From assembly GCA_027619225.1 (NCBI GenBank), contig JAQCFW010000001.1:62001-126000 (forward strand): 64,000 nucleotides of DNA, in the 5' to 3' direction. The notes beneath the pieces are model-generated. The model did no database searches and was not told where the DNA came from. It saw only the letters and a program-made list of their open reading frames with translations. The stretch comes from Bacteroidota bacterium (GTDB lineage Bacteria; Bacteroidota; Bacteroidia; Flavobacteriales_D; Sanyastnellaceae). Below, in pieces: positions 52,959-61,292 of this stretch. The position numbers were made by a program, and so were the translations under genes. The first letter of the stretch is position 1; each line of letters opens with the position of its first letter.

Positions 52959-53744
52959 ATGAATCTATCACTCAAAGGACGCCACGCATTAGTGTGTGGA
53001 GCATCACAGGGAATCGGGCTGGCGGCGGCGAGAGAATTGGCGGAGTTGGGAGCTAAAGTAACACTGATGGCACGCAACTCAGAAAAATTAAAGGAGGCCA
53101 TACAAAGTCTAGCAAAAGGTGATCATGAGGGTCACGGATATGTTGTGGCCGATTTCAGCAACCACAAAGAGGTCAGCGAGGTCGCTCTAAACTTAACTGC
53201 TGCTTCGAACATAGACATCCTAGTAAATAACACCGGGGGGCCGAAAGGGGGAGCAATCTCAGAAGCAGATATAGAGGAGTTTACCAACACATTTGAGCAG
53301 CACTTACTTTGCAATCATGTTCTTGCTCAAGCCGTACTTCCCGGGATGAGAGCGCGCGGTCATGGCAGGATTGTTAATGTAATCAGTACTTCTGTTAAAG
53401 CTCCACTTAACGGGCTTGGTGTGTCGAATACGATAAGAGGGGCGGTAGCGAATTGGTCTAAAACATTAGCCAACGAAGAGGGGAAGCACGGGATAAGGGT
53501 AAATAATGTGTTGCCCGGAGCTACGAATACCGGCAGGTTGAAAAGCATTATCGAAGCGAAGGCTTTGAAGGGTGGAACATCAACCGAGGAAATTCAGAGA
53601 AATATGGCGGGAGCTGTGCCGGCTGGAAGGTTTGGTGAGCCCCATGAAATCGGCGGTGTTATTGCTTTTTTATGCACTCCTGCAGCTGACTATATAAGTG
53701 GGATTAACGTGCCAGTTGATGGGGGGCGAACAGCATCACTATAA
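52959..53744 (+). CDS. SDR-family oxidoreductase with atypical active site
   Basis: 261 residues. The Rossmann beginning HALVCGASQGIGLAAARELAELGAKV is complete and NNTGGPKGG (the NNAG-like motif) lies near 90. The usual catalytic YxxxK is replaced: the matching place reads GVSNTIRGAVANWSKTLANE, with Ser and Arg instead of Tyr and Lys. This pattern (LSNxxR) is known in a 3-oxoacyl-ACP-reductase-like SDR subgroup whose chemistry is unclear. The C-terminus, YISGINVPVDGGR, is standard. NAD(P) binding is likely; the reaction is uncertain. Confidence 0.88.
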   Translation: MNLSLKGRHALVCGASQGIGLAAARELAELGAKVTLMARNSEKLKEAIQSLAKGDHEGHGYVVADFSNHKEVSEVALNLTAASNIDILVNNTGGPKGGAISEADIEEFTNTFEQHLLCNHVLAQAVLPGMRARGHGRIVNVISTSVKAPLNGLGVSNTIRGAVANWSKTLANEEGKHGIRVNNVLPGATNTGRLKSIIEAKALKGGTSTEEIQRNMAGAVPAGRFGEPHEIGGVIAFLCTPAADYISGINVPVDGGRTASL

Positions 53745-53757
53745 CGGAACTTTAGAT

Positions 53758-53765
53758 TATCTTTG
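53758..53765 (+). promoter_or_regulatory. -7 promoter box of the glutamate dehydrogenase gene
   Basis: Exact TATCTTTG, 38 bp before the ATG, giving a leader of roughly 30 bases that includes the 8-bp palindrome CGCTAGCG at 53770-53777. No clear -33 TTG. Confidence 0.5.
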
Positions 53766-53803
53766 CTGTCGCTAGCGTAAATAGAAACGTTAAAAATTAG
53801 ACC

Positions 53804-55147
53804 ATGCAAGAACGTATTGATGCATTTATGGCTCAGGTAGCTAAATCAAATGCAAACGAACCAGAATTTCTTCAAGCTGTCCAAGAGGTAGCTGAAACAG
53901 TCATCCCATTTATTGCAAAACATCCCAAATACTCTGACGCGAAGGTGTTAGAGCGTATGGTAGAGCCCGAGAGAACGATCATGTTCCGTGTGGCTTGGAA
54001 TGACGACAATGGTGATGTACAGGTTAATCGCGGATACCGCGTTGAATTTAACTCTGCAATTGGACCGTACAAAGGTGGGCTAAGATTTCACCCCAGTGTG
54101 AACCTTAGCATCTTGAAGTTCCTCGGATTCGAGCAAGTCTTTAAAAACTCTCTTACAACACTTCCACTTGGTGGAGGTAAAGGGGGATCTGACTTTAATC
54201 CCAAGGGCAAGTCAGACAATGAAGTGATGCGTTTTTGCCAAAGCTTTATGACTGAGCTTTCAAGACATATAGGGGCTAACACGGACGTGCCTGCTGGGGA
54301 CATCGGTGTTGGAGGACGTGAGATCGGATACCTATTCGGTCAGTACAAGCGTATTCGCAACGAATTTGTAGGAGTACTCACTGGAAAAGGAATTAACTAC
54401 GGTGGTTCACTGATCCGTCCAGAAGCGACTGGCTACGGAACTGTTTACTTTGCTCAGGAGATGCTCGCTACCCGTGGAGATAAGATGTTAAGTAAGACGG
54501 TCGTTATTTCAGGTTCTGGAAACGTCGCGCAATTTGCTGCACAGAAATGTATAGAACTGGGAGCGAAAGTGGTAACTCTTTCTGACTCGAAAGGATTCAT
54601 CCACGATCCAGAGGGGATTACTCAAGAAAAATTAGAATGGGTAATGGGGCTTAAAAACGTTCGCAGAGGACGTATCTCAGAATACGAAACTCAATTTCCT
54701 GGAAGTACTTTCCACGAAGGAGCTCGCCCTTGGAGCGTTGCTTGTGACGTGGCTCTTCCATGCGCCACTCAGAACGAGGTGAATGAGGATGAGGCAAAGG
54801 CTCTCATCTCAAACAAGTGCATTTGCGTTGCTGAGGGAGCCAATATGCCATGCAATCCTGAAGCTGTAGAAGCTCTGCAATCAGGAGGCGTATTATTCGC
54901 GCCAGGAAAAGCATCTAATGCAGGAGGAGTGGCTACTTCAGGACTTGAGATGTCTCAAAACAACATGCGTCTTTCTTGGACTGCAGAAGAAGTTGACGGA
55001 AAGCTACACCAGATCATGAAAGACATCCACTCACAATGTGTGGAGTATGGTACTGATGAGGATGGTACAGTTGACTACGTACGTGGTGCTAATATCGCAG
55101 GATTTGTAAAAGTTGCTGGCGCTATGCTAGACCAAGGAGTTGTATAA
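53804..55147 (+). CDS. gdhA: NADP-specific glutamate dehydrogenase
   Basis: Reductive amination of 2-oxoglutarate with ammonia. 447 residues, the size of hexameric bacterial enzymes. Substrate-binding [22 protein letters not shown] near 92 and catalytic [18 protein letters not shown] near 124, then the coenzyme-domain motif [13 protein letters not shown] near 230, and AEGANMPC and [21 protein letters not shown] near 345-385. The motifs fit the NADP-dependent GdhA type. It has its own promoter box and is followed by a small membrane protein 11 bp later. Confidence 0.97.
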   Translation: MQERIDAFMAQVAKSNANEPEFLQAVQEVAETVIPFIAKHPKYSDAKVLERMVEPERTIMFRVAWNDDNGDVQVNRGYRVEFNSAIGPYKGGLRFHPSVNLSILKFLGFEQVFKNSLTTLPLGGGKGGSDFNPKGKSDNEVMRFCQSFMTELSRHIGANTDVPAGDIGVGGREIGYLFGQYKRIRNEFVGVLTGKGINYGGSLIRPEATGYGTVYFAQEMLATRGDKMLSKTVVISGSGNVAQFAAQKCIELGAKVVTLSDSKGFIHDPEGITQEKLEWVMGLKNVRRGRISEYETQFPGSTFHEGARPWSVACDVALPCATQNEVNEDEAKALISNKCICVAEGANMPCNPEAVEALQSGGVLFAPGKASNAGGVATSGLEMSQNNMRLSWTAEEVDGKLHQIMKDIHSQCVEYGTDEDGTVDYVRGANIAGFVKVAGAMLDQGVV

Positions 55148-55158
55148 ATTAAAAATAA

Positions 55159-55509
55159 ATGATCATGAAAGCGCCTTTATATAACAAATTAAATTCAATA
55201 GTTTTAATAGCTATAGGATTGTGGGGATATATCGATTTTGCCGATGTTCAGTCTCCGACTGCATTAATCCCAGTAGGATTTGGTGTAATCCTTTTTTTGT
55301 GTAACAATGGTTTAAAGAAGGAAAATAAGATCATTTCTCATATAGCCGTTCTTTTAACATTGGTGATACTGGTTGCATTGGTTGGCATGAGGTTGCCAAA
55401 AAGCCTTGATGCTGGAGGTCTTGGATTGTTTCGTGTGTTAGCTATGATTGTGACTTCTGTTTTATCAGTGGTTGCATTTATTCTCAGCTTCATTAAAGCC
55501 CGCAAATAG
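55159..55509 (+). CDS. Small four-helix membrane protein, unknown function
   Basis: 116 residues (start at 55159, or 55165 with the second Met). Four hydrophobic segments at about 10-28, 34-50, 60-77 and 90-112 with short loops; the second loop is basic (KKENK) and so is the tail (KARK). No conserved catalytic residue is visible. It is squeezed between gdhA (11 bp) and a cytochrome c gene (3 bp), so co-transcription is likely. Similar proteins are found in Flavobacteriia as hypotheticals; no function is known to me. Confidence 0.7.
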   Translation: MIMKAPLYNKLNSIVLIAIGLWGYIDFADVQSPTALIPVGFGVILFLCNNGLKKENKIISHIAVLLTLVILVALVGMRLPKSLDAGGLGLFRVLAMIVTSVLSVVAFILSFIKARK

Positions 55510-55512
55510 TTT

Positions 55513-55866
55513 ATGACAAAGGGCCTTTTTTTCACTTCAACCCTGGCTATTTTCATGATCGTGTCATGCGAGAACCCTAAAAAGCTTGATCCAGTTGAGC
55601 TAAAAGATCAATCTTCCTTGGACAAGGACGCTCAGACTAATCTTAACGACATCGAGACGATTTACAGGTATAAATGCTCGATTTGTCATGGAAAACAAGG
55701 GGTTTCAATAATTGATGGAGCACCTGATTTGGTCTCGAGTAAACTAAGTGTTGAAGAGAGAGTCGCTATAATCCTCTATGGAAGCGGAACGATGCCTCCT
55801 CAGAAAGATGTACTGGACCTGCCTACGATAAGAGGGCTTGCCGTTTTTATTGACAGCTTTGAGTAA
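55513..55866 (+). CDS. Monoheme cytochrome c lipoprotein
   Basis: 117 residues. The signal sequence ends in IVSC (lipidated Cys near 19), then a charged linker and one class I cytochrome c domain. Heme attachment CSICHG lies near residue 56 and the axial Met region YGSGTMPPQ near 95. This would be a membrane-anchored periplasmic electron carrier; redox partner unknown. hflX starts 9 bp downstream. Confidence 0.88.
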   Translation: MTKGLFFTSTLAIFMIVSCENPKKLDPVELKDQSSLDKDAQTNLNDIETIYRYKCSICHGKQGVSIIDGAPDLVSSKLSVEERVAIILYGSGTMPPQKDVLDLPTIRGLAVFIDSFE

Positions 55867-55875
55867 ATAAAAAAT

Positions 55876-57054
55876 ATGGCCAATCATAAAACTGTCAGCA
55901 CATCCACAGATAAAGAAACTTGCATACTTGTGGGGCTTGCTACTCAAACCCAAACCCGTGAGCAACTTACTGAATATTTAGAGGAGCTTGCTTTTTTAGT
56001 TCGCACTGCTGATGCTGTTACAAAAAAAACTTTTATTCAGTCACTTACAAAACCAGATGCAAAAACATTTATCGGTTCTGGCAAGCTTCAAGAAATAAAA
56101 GAATATGTCCAAGCTGAGAGGATAGACATGATCGTGTTTGATGATGAGTTAAGTGGTTCTCAACTCCGTAATATTGAGAAAGAGATTGAGAATGTGAAAA
56201 TCATAGATAGGCCTAATTTAATTCTTGATATTTTCGCTCAGAGAGCACGTACAGCTCACGCTAAAACTCAGGTAGAATTAGCCCAATATCAATACCTCCT
56301 TCCCCGACTTACAAATATGTGGACCCACCTTCAGAAACAAAAAGGTGGTATCGGTATGAAAGGTCCTGGTGAAAAGGAAATCGAGACCGATAGAAGAATA
56401 ATTCGCGATAGAATTTCGCTTCTGAAAAAGGATCTCGCCGCGATCGATAAGCAGATGGCAACCCAGAGAAGCAATCGAGGGGAGCTTATTCGAGTGGCTC
56501 TTGTGGGCTATACAAACGCAGGCAAAAGTACACTTATGACGGCTTTGTCAAAAAGCGATGTGTTTGCAGAGGATAAACTTTTTGCAACTTTAGACACAAC
56601 GGTCCGCAAGGTAGTCGTGGGGAATCTGCCGTTTTTATTGAGCGATACGGTTGGTTTCATTCGAAAGCTACCCACACAGCTGATTGAGAGTTTTAAATCA
56701 ACCCTCGATGAAACCCGTGAAAGCGACTTCCTGATTCATGTTATCGATGTAAGTCATCCTCAATTTGAAGACCAAATCGCAGTCGTTGAACACACCCTTG
56801 CGGAAATTAAAACTTCCGACAAACCTACTTTGCTGTTATTTAATAAAATAGATGCTCTTACAGATCCCGAAGGTGATAGATCTCCTGAAGAACTTGTTGA
56901 AGGGTTGAAGGAAAGGTTTGAGAAAGACGGGGAGGATGTTGTGTTTATGAGTGCCATGAGTAAGGATGATGTCACAACACTACGTGGTCTTTTATATGAG
57001 AGAGTGAAGGAACTTCATATAAAACGCTATCCCTACAATAAATTCCTATACTAA
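55876..57054 (+). CDS. hflX: GTPase HflX
   Basis: Ribosome-associated GTPase that splits stalled or hibernating ribosomes. 392 residues. N-terminal HflX domain (LEELAFLVRTADAV, GSGKLQEIKEYV and DDELSGSQLRNIE, about 25-100), then the glycine-rich linker KGGIGMKGPGEKEIETDRR near 155, and a G domain with G1 LVGYTNAGKSTLM near 211, G2/G3 ATLDTTVRK and LSDTVGFIRKLP, and G4 LFNKIDAL near 318. All are present. It is the last gene before rbfA, which has its own box. Confidence 0.96.
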   Translation: MANHKTVSTSTDKETCILVGLATQTQTREQLTEYLEELAFLVRTADAVTKKTFIQSLTKPDAKTFIGSGKLQEIKEYVQAERIDMIVFDDELSGSQLRNIEKEIENVKIIDRPNLILDIFAQRARTAHAKTQVELAQYQYLLPRLTNMWTHLQKQKGGIGMKGPGEKEIETDRRIIRDRISLLKKDLAAIDKQMATQRSNRGELIRVALVGYTNAGKSTLMTALSKSDVFAEDKLFATLDTTVRKVVVGNLPFLLSDTVGFIRKLPTQLIESFKSTLDETRESDFLIHVIDVSHPQFEDQIAVVEHTLAEIKTSDKPTLLLFNKIDALTDPEGDRSPEELVEGLKERFEKDGEDVVFMSAMSKDDVTTLRGLLYERVKELHIKRYPYNKFLY

Positions 57055-57071
57055 TATTTGCTAATCTTAGC

Positions 57072-57079
57072 TAACTTCG
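57072..57079 (+). promoter_or_regulatory. -7 box directly before rbfA
   Basis: TAACTTCG (one mismatch to TAnnTTTG), four bases before the rbfA ATG. If active, the transcript would be leaderless. Confidence 0.35.
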
Positions 57080-57083
57080 TCAC

Positions 57084-57422
57084 ATGTCAAGTATCCGTCA
57101 AGAAAAAGTGGGCTCCCTTGTAAAACAGGAACTCAGCATGATATTCCAAAGAGAAACAGCGATGCACTTTGATGGGCTTTTTATAACTGTAACACAAGTC
57201 AGAATGTCCCCAGATTTAGGTTTGGCAAAAGTATACTTAAGTTTTATGGCAGTAAAAAAGCCTGAAGCGGCTTTGACGGTGGTAAAGAAACAAGCGAATT
57301 GGACAAGACGAGCATTGGGTGGTGTTATCGGAAAACAGGTGCGAAGAATTCCGGAACTTCAATTCTATATAGACGATAGTTTAGATTACTATGAAGCAAT
57401 AGAAAAAGCATTAAAAGAGTAA
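57084..57422 (+). CDS. rbfA: 30S ribosome-binding factor A
   Basis: Assists 30S maturation and 16S rRNA processing. 112 residues with the KH-like RbfA fold: RQEKVGSLVKQELSMIF at the start, FITVTQVRMSPDLGLAKVYLSF in the middle and RRALGGVIGKQVRRIPELQFYIDDSLDYY at the end. The last stretch is the family signature. Size is normal. The downstream permease GTG lies 5 bp after the stop. Confidence 0.95.
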   Translation: MSSIRQEKVGSLVKQELSMIFQRETAMHFDGLFITVTQVRMSPDLGLAKVYLSFMAVKKPEAALTVVKKQANWTRRALGGVIGKQVRRIPELQFYIDDSLDYYEAIEKALKE

Positions 57423-57427
57423 ATGAA

Positions 57428-58642
57428 GTGAGACTGCCTTTCAGACTTGCGCGCAGATACGTTTTCCAACCACGATCACGTAAGCTAGTTCACGTTATTT
57501 CTGGCATTTCAATGTTCGTGATTGCAGCGGTGACTATGGCAATGATTGCCATTCTTTCTGCTTTTAACGGGATTGAAGATTTGGTTCAGGATCTTTTTGG
57601 CACCTTGGATGCTGACCTCGCTGCGGTGGCAATTTCAGGAGAGGTCTTGCCTAACGAACTTGGTGAAAAAATTGGGGGTCACCCAGGAGTTGCCCACTAC
57701 TCCGCTGTAATAGAAAGTGAAGCTGTGATAAGAGGAGGTGGAACAACACATATTTGTTCTGTATTGGGGGTTGATTCAAATTATGGCGAGGTGACTGGCA
57801 TAAATGGAGCAATTGTAGAAGGAGTTTGGGGGAAATCTTTTGCAAACGAAGCATGTATTTGCCTCGGCTACGGCATTAGATCTGAGATGGGGTTTAGATC
57901 TGATTCCATTGATCCTCCGCTTATGTCTCTCGGAGCTCCCATTAGAGGCAAGAAACTCCGCAGACATAAAGAGAGCGATTTCAGGACACTTCCTGCTTTA
58001 GCATGTGGTACATTTTCAATTAATGCCGATCTTGACACAAGGTATGTGCTTGCTCCCCTAGAACTTACCCGAGAACTGTTTGACAGACCGAATGAAGTTT
58101 CTAGATTTGAGATTCGCGTTGCTGAAGGGTGGAGTGCTGAGGCGTTAGCTACTGACGAAGAATTCCTCAATATCCTTGGAGACAATGTTTTCCTTCGCAC
58201 AAGAGCTGAGAAACACAAGTTTATAACCCAAACAAACCGCGCAGAAAAGTGGGCCACATTCGTGATTCTCAGTTTTATACTGATCGTAGCCGCATTTAAC
58301 ATACTGGCATCACTCACTATGCTACTCATAGACAAGAGGCAGGATCTCGAGGTCTTCAAAGCATTGGGGATGAAAAGCCGAGATCTTGAACGCACTTTCT
58401 CAATTCAAGGCCTCGCAATAAATATTCTGGGCGGTGTGTTTGGCGCCTTTCTTGGGATTGCTATCGTTTTAGGCCAAAACCAATTCGGTTGGCTTGCCCT
58501 TGAAGGTTCCGTCGTTCCCTACTATCCAGTGAGGTTGTCTGCCGTGGATATATTCGGCACACTTGCTGTTGTTGTGGGAATTGGAGGACTGGGATCTGCC
58601 GCAATGGTACGATTCCTAATTCGACGACTTACAACTCTCTAA
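57428..58642 (+). CDS. LolC/LolE-type ABC transporter permease (FtsX family)
   Basis: 404 residues from a GTG at 57428; the sequence from there, MRLPFRLARRYVFQPRSRKLVHVISGISM, matches typical Bacteroidota homologues. One N-terminal transmembrane helix (about 25-48), a large periplasmic MacB-like domain (about 50-270), then the FtsX domain with three C-terminal helices (RAEKWATFVILSFILIVAAFNI, then LIDKRQDLEVFKALGMKSRDL and a final helix). It probably releases lipoproteins from the inner membrane with an ATPase encoded elsewhere. It overlaps the convergent dus stop by 4 bp. Confidence 0.88.
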   Translation: MRLPFRLARRYVFQPRSRKLVHVISGISMFVIAAVTMAMIAILSAFNGIEDLVQDLFGTLDADLAAVAISGEVLPNELGEKIGGHPGVAHYSAVIESEAVIRGGGTTHICSVLGVDSNYGEVTGINGAIVEGVWGKSFANEACICLGYGIRSEMGFRSDSIDPPLMSLGAPIRGKKLRRHKESDFRTLPALACGTFSINADLDTRYVLAPLELTRELFDRPNEVSRFEIRVAEGWSAEALATDEEFLNILGDNVFLRTRAEKHKFITQTNRAEKWATFVILSFILIVAAFNILASLTMLLIDKRQDLEVFKALGMKSRDLERTFSIQGLAINILGGVFGAFLGIAIVLGQNQFGWLALEGSVVPYYPVRLSAVDIFGTLAVVVGIGGLGSAAMVRFLIRRLTTL

Positions 58643-59625
58643 ATCTCTGCAAGATATAGGTCTGCTATCTCTGCAAGTTTGGCACGAATTTCATCAACGG
58701 TATCTATCGTCACGAGATCCAATCTGTGTTTCTTGAAATCGGGAAGTCCTTTGAAGTAGTTCGCGTAATGACGTCGCATTTCTACGATTCCAAGCCTAAC
58801 TCCCTTCCACTGTAAAGATCCCTCGAAATGCATAGATGCAGCAGCAATGCGCTCCTCGATCGTAGGTGGGGCGAGATGTTCACCTGTCTTCATAAAATGC
58901 TTGATTTCATTGAATATCCATGGAGCGCCTATACTTGCACGGCCTATCATAATTCCATCGATCCCGAATCGATCTCGATATTCAACGGTTTTCTCTGGCG
59001 TGTCAACATCTCCATTTCCGAAAACTGGGATATGCATTCGTGGGTTATTCTTGACTTGGGCTATTAAAGACCAATCCGCATCACCTTTATACATTTGGGC
59101 TCTAGTACGCCCATGAATACTAATCGCTGCAATACCAACGTCCTGCAAGCGTTCAGCTACTTCAACAATATACTTTGAATCCTCATCCCAACCAAGGCGA
59201 GTTTTTACAGTCACAGGAAGAGTACAAGTATTAACGATCTCCTTAGTCATAGAGACCATCTTAGGGATGTTTTGCAAAATTCCAGCACCGGCACCTTTCA
59301 AGGCCACTTTTTTAACTGGACAACCGTAGTTAATATCAATAAGGTCAGGTCCAGCACGCTCTGCAATCGCTGCTGCCTCTCTCATAGGGCCTATATCTGC
59401 ACCGAAAATCTGTATCCCAACAGGGCGTTCATACTCGAAAATATCGAGCTTCATCATACTCTTTGCAGCATCTCGGATTAAACCTTCAGAACTGATAAAT
59501 TCAGTGTACATCAGGTCAGCACCATACTTTTTACATACAGCCCTAAAAGGCGGATCACTCACATCCTCCATCGGAGCGAGTAAGAGAGGAAAGTCTCCCA
59601 ATTCTATGTCTGCTATTTTAACCAA
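58639..59625 (-). CDS. dus: tRNA-dihydrouridine synthase
   Basis: Flavin enzyme reducing uridine in the tRNA D-loop. 328 residues from the TTG at 59625 (MVKIADIELGDFPLLLAPMEDVSDPPFRAVC). The longer frame starts with a TTG at 59658 that is itself part of the -7 box, so it cannot be transcribed as a start. FMN-barrel marks: LAPMEDVSDPPF, IQIFGADIGPM, IDINYGCPVKKVALKGAGAG with the catalytic Cys near 100, PVTVKTRLGWDE, SIHGRTRAQMY and GIMIGRASIGAPWIF. Which DusA/B/C type is unclear, but DusB-like features dominate. Confidence 0.93.
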   Translation of the reverse strand: MVKIADIELGDFPLLLAPMEDVSDPPFRAVCKKYGADLMYTEFISSEGLIRDAAKSMMKLDIFEYERPVGIQIFGADIGPMREAAAIAERAGPDLIDINYGCPVKKVALKGAGAGILQNIPKMVSMTKEIVNTCTLPVTVKTRLGWDEDSKYIVEVAERLQDVGIAAISIHGRTRAQMYKGDADWSLIAQVKNNPRMHIPVFGNGDVDTPEKTVEYRDRFGIDGIMIGRASIGAPWIFNEIKHFMKTGEHLAPPTIEERIAAASMHFEGSLQWKGVRLGIVEMRRHYANYFKGLPDFKKHRLDLVTIDTVDEIRAKLAEIADLYLAEI

Positions 59626-59655
59626 CTCTTTTACTAATTTTTCACGAACTTGCCG

Positions 59656-59663
59656 CAAAATTA
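59656..59663 (-). promoter_or_regulatory. -7 promoter box of the dus gene
   Basis: On the minus strand TAATTTTG is an exact TAnnTTTG. It includes the upstream in-frame TTG at 59658-59656, which shows that the start at 59625 is more likely. The divergent CPBP gene starts 11 bp away. Confidence 0.5.
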
Positions 59664-59673
59664 AGCCCTACCC

Positions 59674-60624
59674 ATGACGTTCATACAAAAGGCCTTCAGG
59701 AATCTTCACCCACTTATACAATTTGTCTTTATTATTTGTGTGTCTTTGACAGGAATGAGCCTCGCCGTTTTCTTTGGAACCTTCATCTCTGCTTGGGTTT
59801 GCGGCACAGGTGCTTCACTAACGGAGTTGATTTCTGCCATGGGAAATCTTGAAAATAAACCTGGAATTTGTGCCAATCTTATTCTAAATTCTATCAACCA
59901 AATCCTTGCTTTCGGAGCTGCCGGACTTGCGTATACACTTCTGCATGGAACAGCGCCCGGAGTAGGATTTTCGTCAATGGGTAAGAATCAACACTTAAAT
60001 AAATTCTTAATTGGGGCAGTTGTCATCACACTCGGCTTCTCTCCGTTTTTAGACCTAACCTATCGTTTAAATGAATGGCTTCTTGTAGATGGCTCTACAA
60101 TTCACACCAAGGCTGCAGCACTTGAAGCCGAAGCAATGCGCATTACAATGGCTATGCTTAAAATGGAGACCTCTAAACAATTACTTGCGACGTTATTTGC
60201 TGTAGCTGTCCTTCCAGCTGTATGTGAAGAGTGGTTATTTCGAGGTACTATCCAACCTATTTTTGCAAAGTGGAGCGGGAATATACACATCGGAATTTGG
60301 GTTAGTGCTTTTCTTTTTAGCGCGATACACTTTCAATTCTTCGGATTTCTACCACGCTTGCTGTTGGGAGCAGGATTCGGGTATATGGTTGTAGCTAGTG
60401 GCAGTTTGTGGACAGCTGTATTGGGACACTTTGTAAATAATGGAGTCGCTGTACTTGCAGCTTGGTGGTTGGGTCCTGAATGGATTCCAGAAGGAATGAA
60501 TCCCAGCGAAGGATCATTGGGACTGGCTGAAGCAATCACAAGTGCGATAGGCGCAGCTGCAATCATCGGAAGTGTGTGGTGGTTGAAGGAAAAGACTAAG
60601 TTTATAGAAGTGCACTCGCAATAA
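59674..60624 (+). CDS. CPBP-family intramembrane metalloprotease
   Basis: 316 residues with about eight membrane helices. The three Abi/CAAX motifs are visible: EEWLFRGTIQPIF (EExxxR) near 189, FLFSAIHFQFFGFLP (FxxxH) near 212 and TAVLGHFVNNGVAVLAAW (HxxxN) near 250. Bacterial members are integral membrane glutamic/metalloproteases; target proteins are unknown. A hydrophobic start suits either a signal anchor or the first helix. It overlaps the convergent ispD gene by 23 bp at the 3' end. Confidence 0.9.
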   Translation: MTFIQKAFRNLHPLIQFVFIICVSLTGMSLAVFFGTFISAWVCGTGASLTELISAMGNLENKPGICANLILNSINQILAFGAAGLAYTLLHGTAPGVGFSSMGKNQHLNKFLIGAVVITLGFSPFLDLTYRLNEWLLVDGSTIHTKAAALEAEAMRITMAMLKMETSKQLLATLFAVAVLPAVCEEWLFRGTIQPIFAKWSGNIHIGIWVSAFLFSAIHFQFFGFLPRLLLGAGFGYMVVASGSLWTAVLGHFVNNGVAVLAAWWLGPEWIPEGMNPSEGSLGLAEAITSAIGAAAIIGSVWWLKEKTKFIEVHSQ

Positions 60625-61261
60625 CGAGGTCTTCAGGGGTGGTGACCTTGATATTTACAGGACAGCCAGGGAAGTGTTGAACTCTGTGTCCTGCAGCCTC
60701 AAAAACACTGGCGTCATCTGTGAATTCCTTAGAGTAGTTGACAGAGTATGCTGGTTTTATAAGGGAGAGGTCGAAGGACTGTGGGGTTTGGACTAAAAGG
60801 TAGTCAGCACGTTTCAACGCCACTGAATTTAAACCAGAAATCTTGCGAATACTGTCCTTCAACTCAACAACCGGAATAGCTCCTCCGTGCAGGGCAGCCG
60901 TGTCGAAAGACGTCCTAATCATCTCCTTCGAAGGGAGCGGGCGAACCGCATCGTGGATTGCAACAAGACCTTCATCTGGGAGCGAAACAAGGCCATTTAA
61001 AACTGAATGAAAGCGCTCTGCGCCACCTTTAGCTACGGCAAACGCACCAGAGGGGCCGTATTTTTCCTCTAACAGGCGAAACTCATCGAATAATGAGTCA
61101 TGCAATACAAGAGTAATCGGTGCGTCTGGAGTTGCCTCTTGAAAACGACGAAGGGTCCACCACATTAGCGGTAGACCCTTAATCATTAAAAACTGTTTCG
61201 CTGTTTTCGTACGCATACGCGTACCAGTACCACCAGCTACGATTATGATGTGACGGTTCAT
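60602..61261 (-). CDS. ispD: 2-C-methyl-D-erythritol 4-phosphate cytidylyltransferase
   Basis: Third step of the non-mevalonate isoprenoid pathway. 219 residues. CTP-binding IIVAGGTGTRMRTKTAKQFLMIKGLPL at the start (Gly-rich loop, conserved Arg and Lys), VAIHDAVRPLPSKEM near 103 and LVQTPQSFDLSLI near 152, then FTDDASVFEAAGHRV and VNIKVTTPEDLVIA. All are family signatures. It lies 31 bp downstream of the SOD gene on the same strand. IspF is not in the window. Confidence 0.95.
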   Translation of the reverse strand: MNRHIIIVAGGTGTRMRTKTAKQFLMIKGLPLMWWTLRRFQEATPDAPITLVLHDSLFDEFRLLEEKYGPSGAFAVAKGGAERFHSVLNGLVSLPDEGLVAIHDAVRPLPSKEMIRTSFDTAALHGGAIPVVELKDSIRKISGLNSVALKRADYLLVQTPQSFDLSLIKPAYSVNYSKEFTDDASVFEAAGHRVQHFPGCPVNIKVTTPEDLVIASALL

Positions 61262-61292
61262 AGCGAAATTATTCCGTTAGACTTGCTTGGTT

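Noticed and set aside
57423-57431. Two-codon ORF ATG AAG TGA between rbfA and the LolC/E-type permease
   Set aside because: It overlaps the GTG start and may affect coupling, but such a short frame occurs by chance and has no support.
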